DNA from: Acephala macrosclerotiorum
Lineage: Eukaryota; Ascomycota; Leotiomycetes; Helotiales; Mollisiaceae
DNA: 64,000 bases
Reading direction: 5' to 3'
Assembly (NCBI GenBank): GCA_014904845.1
Contig: MU119445.1
Location: forward strand, 23,156 to 87,155
Each line of letters starts with the position of its first letter. The first letter of the stretch is position 1. The translations under genes and the position numbers were made by a program. The notes beneath the pieces were generated by a model that had not been told where the DNA came from, did no database searches, and worked only from the letters and a program-made list of their open reading frames with translations. Shown here in pieces: positions 58,375-64,000 of this stretch.

Positions 58375-59023
58375 CTAACGTATTTTCAATTAATATTAAT
58401 ATAATTTTTAGTATTTTTTATTATAAATATTATTTTCTCGTTTTTTTTATAAATGTAATTTATATCGACAATTTCTTATATTTATTTGAAATACTTTATT
58501 AAACTATAAATAAAAACAATACTATATAAAATATAAATACGTAATCGATTTCAAAAAAAAGATTTATATAATTTCTTTTTTCGGCGCTTTAAGACTCGTT
58601 ATTACTTTTACTCAAATAAGTCGCACGCCTCGAGTAAATTAATACTATTCTAAGTAAACCAATTTTGCTTTATTTACTCGATTTTATTTGTTTTTATATA
58701 GTACGATTTTACTACGCTCGTTTTTAACTCGCAGTCGAAAAAAGTTTAAATAATATAATCGACTCTTATAAAATTGAAATAAAAAACGAAATACTTATAA
58801 ACGCTTTTTTTTTAATATCGTAATAAAACTATATACTTTTTTTTTTTAAAAAAAAAAAAAAAAAAATTTTTATCTCTTGCTTTGCGCAGACATTTTTCTA
58901 CCTTGCTTCTAAGTCCTTGCCCTAGCCTCACATGACATCACCCCCTTCCTAAAAAAAAAAAAAAAAAAAAAAATTTAAATTTTAAATTTTTAAAATTAAA
59001 ATTTTTATTAAAATTTTTATTTA
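58375..59023. repeat. A/T-rich relic between LTR element and HET island
   Basis: It begins with the ctaac target duplication. It continues as RIP-like DNA with a slightly richer patch at 58590-58740. No gene. Confidence 0.6.
58870..58948. other. Unmutated ~80-bp island between two poly(A) runs
   Basis: A pyrimidine-rich plus-strand segment (tctcttgctttgcgcagac ... catgacatcaccccc) with many CpA, CpT and CpC, flanked on both sides by A runs of about 20 or more. It stands out in an otherwise C-depleted block. Origin unknown, possibly a newer insertion or a repeat end. Confidence 0.55.
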
Positions 59024-61106
59024 TTATAAAATATAAATTAAATATTTTAAGTTTAAAAACTTATTCTCAAAGAAAGTCTCGCCATCGCTTGAGTCCTTTA
59101 ACAAAATAATTCTTTTTAAAACGTTTTTATCGCTATTTACTATGGCGGCTGCCAGAACGGTAAAGGCCATTCGTTTTCGCATTTCCACCATGTTTGGATG
59201 TGAAAATATGTGGAGAAATTGTTCAAGTGAGTCGCAGTTTTCCCGAGATACGAAAAGTAGCTTTAGTGCTTCTAATCCATTTTCCCTCTCTTCCGCTCCC
59301 GACACAATGAATTCAACGAAAGCCCTCGCCAGAGCAGCGGTGACGAGAGGGAAACGCTCAGCAAGACATGCTCGATGCCCATCAACCAGCTGCGTAGAAT
59401 CGGCGGTGATGCTTCGAAAGAGGATTTCCAACCATGAAAGGCCTAGTGGCTGAACTTGTGAGAGATCTGGAATCTCGGTTCGAATTAACTGCACCCACCC
59501 CCAAATGAGGTCGTCTGGCTCTTTGACGCTAGGTGGAAGCGAGTTAGCGCCCCAGATTTCATCGCATATCATCCCTCGCGCCATTAGGCAGGAGTAATCG
59601 TCCGTAATGTGGCATGTGCTGTGGTGAGTGCCGCTAGCTGCGAAACTGGAGCACACAGGTGATGTGGCCAATGAGTCCTGAAATCCGGGACCCAGGATGG
59701 CAGATCTTGGAGGCCTCCAATTTGTACGTAGGCTCGGCGAGATATGATTTCTCGTTTACTAAACCGCTTAGGGCAAAGATCTTGTCTCGAGGGTCTGTGG
59801 ACTCGAAATCCTGACTGGCTTCAATAATATCCGACAAGGCAAATCGGATGAAGAGCCGGGAGCTCCTCATGCCTAGGGGAAAATATCCATGTAGCTTCAG
59901 TAGATAAGCAGCCCGAACGACTGGAAAGTCATTGGCTTCTTCGCTATCGTTGTCATCTTGTGTTTGTAGTTCGAAAGATCGAGTTCTATCGTGCCAAAAC
60001 TTGATTGTCAAGTGTCATGGAATAGCATTTATAGCGCTAATTCCGAGTAACGGTAAGTCTTTGCCGTGTTCTAGGACTATGCACAAAGCCAACAGCCCAA
60101 GCCACAGCTCCAATAAGCCGAGCCGGTCTCTACCGCAGAGAATCGTCCCGCACCGAGGCCGGATGACTTCCTGTAGAATCCAAATTCTCTTCCAGTACGG
60201 CCGTTTGAAAAAGGATACTAGACCGTCCAAGTTGCTGTTATAGGAGCGCCCTTGGGCGTTTGTGTTCTGGGAGAGGTCCTCTTTGAGGAGGGTTTTGGCC
60301 ATGGAACTTAAGGTATCATTGTCTAATTGTTGTCCACCTCCCATCGCCAGTATGCCCTGGACCACTGTCATTAGGGCGTTGTAGGATTCCTGTTGAGTCA
60401 CATTCCCTGCGTGGTTGTCCTTGAACAGGCTTTTGGCCACAAACTTTACTGTGTCATAATCCAATTGCTGTCTACCTCCTACTGTCAGTATGCCCTGGAT
60501 AACTATTGTTAGGAAGTTGTAGAAGTCCCTTTGGTGGGTTACGTTCCCAGCAATGTTGTCCTCCACAAAACTTGAGATATCATTGTCCAATTGTCTCTGT
60601 CCTATCGTGGGTATGCGTTGGATAGTTGCCATTAGGAAGGCATGCCATTTCCTAAAAAGTGATAGAGCGGTGCGACTCTGTTCGTCTGCTTCCCCAAGCC
60701 ACATAAGAACTTCTTCTGCTCTTGAGTATATATCACCCATCATGGCGACTTAGTGGTTCTTCTCCATATCATCTCTTTGATTGATGCTAATCGCATCTAC
60801 CCAAAGGTACCCATTTCCAGCCGGTAAAGATGCTTTAGCGAAATACCGGCGGATCTCGCTGAGCGCGGCGTAGAGATTTATCGTGACGAAGATTTCAGTG
60901 GCACCCAGGACTATGGTCTTCGTAATCGCTTGGCTGCCCCAAACGTAGGACAGAGCTCGGTAGGCAGGAGCCTTGTCGATCTCATGGACATGAACTTCTA
61001 GTTTGATGGGATCGGATTCGATAAGCGACTTGAAAGTGACAAATCTAAGCTCCTTGGCGTGCTTGTCCAGGGAGTGGTAGATTGACTTCTCATACCCTTG
61101 AGCCAT
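59024..61106 (-). pseudogene. HET-domain gene, broken, with triple internal repeat
   Basis: Heterokaryon-incompatibility family. From 61106 the frame reads MAQGYEKSIYHSLD, then the HET core AYRALSYVWGSQ and GYLWVDAISINQRDDMEKNH, TAA at codon 119 (60752-60750; Gln CAA expected), VAMMGDIYSRAEEVLMWLGE, a three-fold repeat, WKRIWILQEV, TGA at codon 364 (60017-60015; Arg CGA plausible), FESTDPRDKIFALSGL. After KLEASKI the frame shifts: PSWVPDFRTHWPHH is readable in another frame and TDDYSCLMARGMICDEIW in a third. About 30 residues usually between KLEASKI and PSWVPD appear to be missing. The 3' end runs into A/T-rich DNA at about 59050. Both nonsense codons are explained by C-to-T change. GC-normal but flanked by RIP-like blocks on both sides. 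Confidence 0.92.
60237..60635 (-). repeat. Three tandem 40-47-residue repeats inside the HET domain
   Basis: Within the HET pseudogene, three units share a pattern IQxIxTxGxRQLDxDxxxF...NVTxQxxxYN: LMATIQRIPTIGQRQLDNDI, FLTIVIQGILTVGGRQQLDYD, and ALMTVVQGILAMGGGQQLDND. They lie between the MWLGE and WKRIWILQEV motifs, where most HET domains have a short loop. Confidence 0.85.
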
Positions 61107-61260
61107 AGTATGCGAGAGTGCGTAGGCTGAGGAGGAGTATAATCGAGGGTCTTGAGTGACAGCGCCTTAAGGTTCGTGGCGTCAACGGCAGATCGTCGAC
61201 AACATCCGTTTGCCTTTGACGATAGTTAAAAGTTTCTTGAGGGAAAAAAGTCCACGTAGA
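61107..61260. other. Promoter remnant of the HET pseudogene
   Basis: Normal-GC bases upstream of the HET start. The A/T-rich block begins sharply at about 61260 (ttacgtaataacacgtgat). Confidence 0.45.
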
Positions 61261-64000
61261 GTTTACGTAATAACACGTGATATTTTTGAAAAATTTAAAT
61301 TCCGTTTTTATTTATATTAATAAAATTAATACAAATAAAAAATTTATAATTAAAAGTTTTAAATTATTTTAAAATTTAAATCGTTAAAAATAAAATATAA
61401 TACGAAATACGAAAAATATTTTATTATATAATTTTTAAATAAAATATATATAATATTTAAAATAAAATTTTAAATTAAATTAATTATAAAATATTAAAAC
61501 AAATATTATATATTATTTATATACGATTTAAAATCGTATATAATTAATATTATTTTATTTTTATTTTCGAAATAAAATTTTTATATTTCGAATTTCGTTT
61601 TTTAAATAATTTTAATTAATTATAAATTAATACGTGAATTAAAATTTAAAAAAACAATTTATATATATTTAAATTATTTATTAGTAATATAATATTTTTA
61701 ATATAATATTAATATTAATTAATAATTATTTTTAATTATAAATTAATAAAAATTTATTATAAAAAATAAAAAATAATTTTAATCGAATATCGTTAAATAT
61801 TATTAAATTTTAAAAATTTTTTATTATTTTTTTTTATAAAAACGAAATTGAAATATTTAATTATTTTTTAAAAATTTAAAAAAATTAATTATAAAAAAAT
61901 TTGTATTTTTAAATAATTAATTCGAATTTATATTTATTACGTAAAATAATATTATATTACGAAAAATTTAATTAAATAATTAATTAAATTATTATATTTA
62001 TTATTTAATTTTAAATATTATATTAAATCGATATTATTTTTTATTTTTTATTTTAATTATATTTATATTTTATAATTTCGAATTAATCGATCGAATAATA
62101 TATCGATATTAAATTACAATTATATGAAGTTTTTATAAATTATTATTAAAAAACGTTTCGTAAAAATATTTATTATAAACGTTTAATAAAACGTTAATTC
62201 GTTTTTATATTCGTTTTTATATTTGTTTTTATTATTTAATTTTATTAAAACGTTTAAATTATTTATTATAAATATAATATTAATTTAATAATCACATGAA
62301 ATACTAGGCCGGATTGGGATTAGCGCCGTTTGTACTAAAATTAAAATTAAAAATTTTAATTTTTATATTTTTATTAAATTTATAATTTATAATTAATTAA
62401 TAAATTATTTAATTTATTATTAATAATAAATATTTATAATAAAATTAATATTAATTAATAATTATTTAATTAATTACAAAATAATAAAATTTTTATTTAA
62501 AAGAAATTAATTTATAAATTTTTTTTTTATAAAAAAATATTTAAAATAATTAATATATTTTTAAAAAAATAAAAATTTATAAATTTTTTTTATAAAAACG
62601 TATTAAAATTATTAAAATTATTAAAAATTTAAAAAAAATAATATTATAAAAAAATTATTAATTAATTTATAAGAAATAAAAACTTATTATATATTAAAAA
62701 ATATATAATTAATATTATTTTCGAAATTAATTATTTATAAAAATTTTTTAAAAAAAAAAATATATAATTTTATTATATAATAAACTCGTTTCAAGTTTCG
62801 AAAAAAAATTAAAAAAAAAAAAATTTAAATTTGAAATTTTTTAAATTATTATAATTTTTTTGTTTAAAATTTTAATAATTTTTTTAATATTTTTAATAAT
62901 ATTTAATTTTTTTATAATTTTTTTTTTAAAATTTAATAAAAAAAATAAATAAACGAATTTTAAATTTAAATTTATTATTATAAATAATTAAATATTTTTA
63001 ATTATTTTTTATAAATATTATTAATTTTTTAATTTCGTATTTAAAAAAAATTTATTATTAAAATTTTTTTTTATTTTTTTTATTTTGAAATATTAAAAAA
63101 TTAAATTAATTTAATTTATAATTTATTTTTATTAATAAATATATAAATATTTATTATTAAACGAATTTTAATAATTTAATTATTAAAAATTTTTATTTTT
63201 AATAATAAAATAATTTAAAAATTTTATATAATAAATTATATCGAAAATTACGTCGATTTTTTTAAATTAAATATTATTAAAAAAAAATTTATCGTTAAAA
63301 AATTTAAAATTTTTTATAAATAATATTATTAATAATTTTATTATTAATATTAATAAATATTAAATTTATAAAAAATAAAATAAAAAAATTAAAAATTTTA
63401 ACGTATTTTTAATTAATAAAAAATTTTATTTTATAAATATATAATTTTAATTTTTAAAATTTTTTTTTTATAATATTTAATTAAATTTAATTTAAAATTG
63501 ATTTTTTAATATTAAAAATTTTTTTTTAAATAATTTTTTTAAAAAATCGAAATAATTAATTTATTAATTTTTTAAAATTATTAAATCGCGAATAAATTAT
63601 TTGAAATTTATTAAAAAAAAAAATTTAATATATAATATAATAAAATGATATATTTTTTTTCAAAAATTTTTTATAAATAATTAATTTTGAAAATAATATT
63701 AATTACGTGTTTTTTAATATATAAAAAGTTTTTATTTATTATAAATTAATTAATAATTTTTTTTATTTTTATTTTGATTAATTAATTAATTAATTTACGA
63801 ATTACGAATTATTTTAAATAAATTTAATTTATTAATTAAAATAAATTAATTTATAATTAAATTTTTTTATTTTATATTTTATTATTTTTTTTATATTAAT
63901 AAAATAACGTTAAAAAATAAATTGTTTTAATAGATTTTATTAAAAATTATTTATATACAATTTGTATATTTTATTTTTTATTATTATTAAAAATTGAAAA
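61261..64000. repeat. A/T-rich RIP-like relic block
   Basis: Almost only A and T, with most remaining C and G as CpG (tcga, acga, tcgt, acgt). No reading frame of any length survives. One short GC-normal patch at about 62292-62333 (catgaaatactaggccgg...) interrupts it. Presumably mutated transposon DNA; the element type cannot be told. The block continues past the window end. Confidence 0.75.

Noticed and set aside
61261..63720. A DNA transposon with ends at acacgtgat (61276) and its approximate complement near 63705
   Set aside because: The match is short with gaps, and chance pairing is likely in nearly pure A/T sequence.
1..64000. tRNA, rRNA or CRISPR features
   Set aside because: No tRNA cloverleaf with conserved box A/B, no rRNA stretch and no spaced direct repeats were recognised by eye; a tRNAscan or Infernal run would settle the RNA part.

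Overview
The window is nuclear DNA from a filamentous ascomycete (Pezizomycotina; a Leotiomycetes-like lineage is my guess, not shown). Reasons: genes are cut by short GT-AG introns of about 47-130 bases. The families are fungal: HET, Zn2Cys6, RTA1, S1/P1 nuclease, But2, fungal Hsp70-like, DUF7025-type AAA+. Normal-GC gene DNA alternates with almost pure A/T blocks that carry a repeat-induced point mutation (RIP)-like pattern. No bacterial or viral gene organisation was seen.

Layout. 1-10 kb holds a PTR2 peptide transporter, a secreted S1/P1 nuclease, a small secreted protein and an RTA1-like membrane protein. 10-14.3 kb is a decayed stretch with two fold-back repeats, a 9-bp minisatellite, a Zn2Cys6 regulator that looks damaged at its zinc cluster and short at its C-terminus, and a GMC oxidoreductase pseudogene. 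14.7-31 kb carries a GNAT acetyltransferase and then five large fungal proteins: a DUF7708-like protein, an AAA+ ATPase, a protein with a STAND-type N-terminus and disordered tail, a single-pass membrane protein, and a divergent Hsp70-like ATPase. 31.5-34.4 kb has a TIR element next to an MFS sugar/quinate transporter. 36-46 kb has three BTB/POZ genes (two adjacent paralogs), a HET pseudogene, a tiny Cys-rich protein and an Old Yellow Enzyme-type gene with a nonsense codon. 46-50 kb has pyroglutamyl peptidase I, two near-identical 162-bp MITEs in opposite orientation and a secreted But2-domain protein.

51.16-64 kb is a repeat-rich A/T block. It starts with an LTR retrotransposon (51162-58374) with 135-bp LTRs, a 5-bp target duplication and a copia-type RT motif. 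The two LTRs differ at 43 of 135 positions by my hand alignment, and every difference is C to T or G to A from the 5' to the 3' copy. A 10-N gap inside the element is flanked by a 1918-bp sequence present on both sides, which I read as unmerged contig ends; removing it leaves an element of about 5.3 kb. A GC-normal island at 59.0-61.1 kb is a HET-domain pseudogene with two nonsense codons, a frameshift and an unusual triple internal repeat. The rest, to 64 kb, is A/T-rich relic DNA.

How it fits together: there is no evident biosynthetic cluster. The common thread is an accessory, repeat-edge region with secreted or transport functions on the left, a group of fungal ATPase/STAND/HET-type genes, and many broken genes near repeats. 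Most gene models below were checked by finding introns that restore one reading frame through the conserved motifs.
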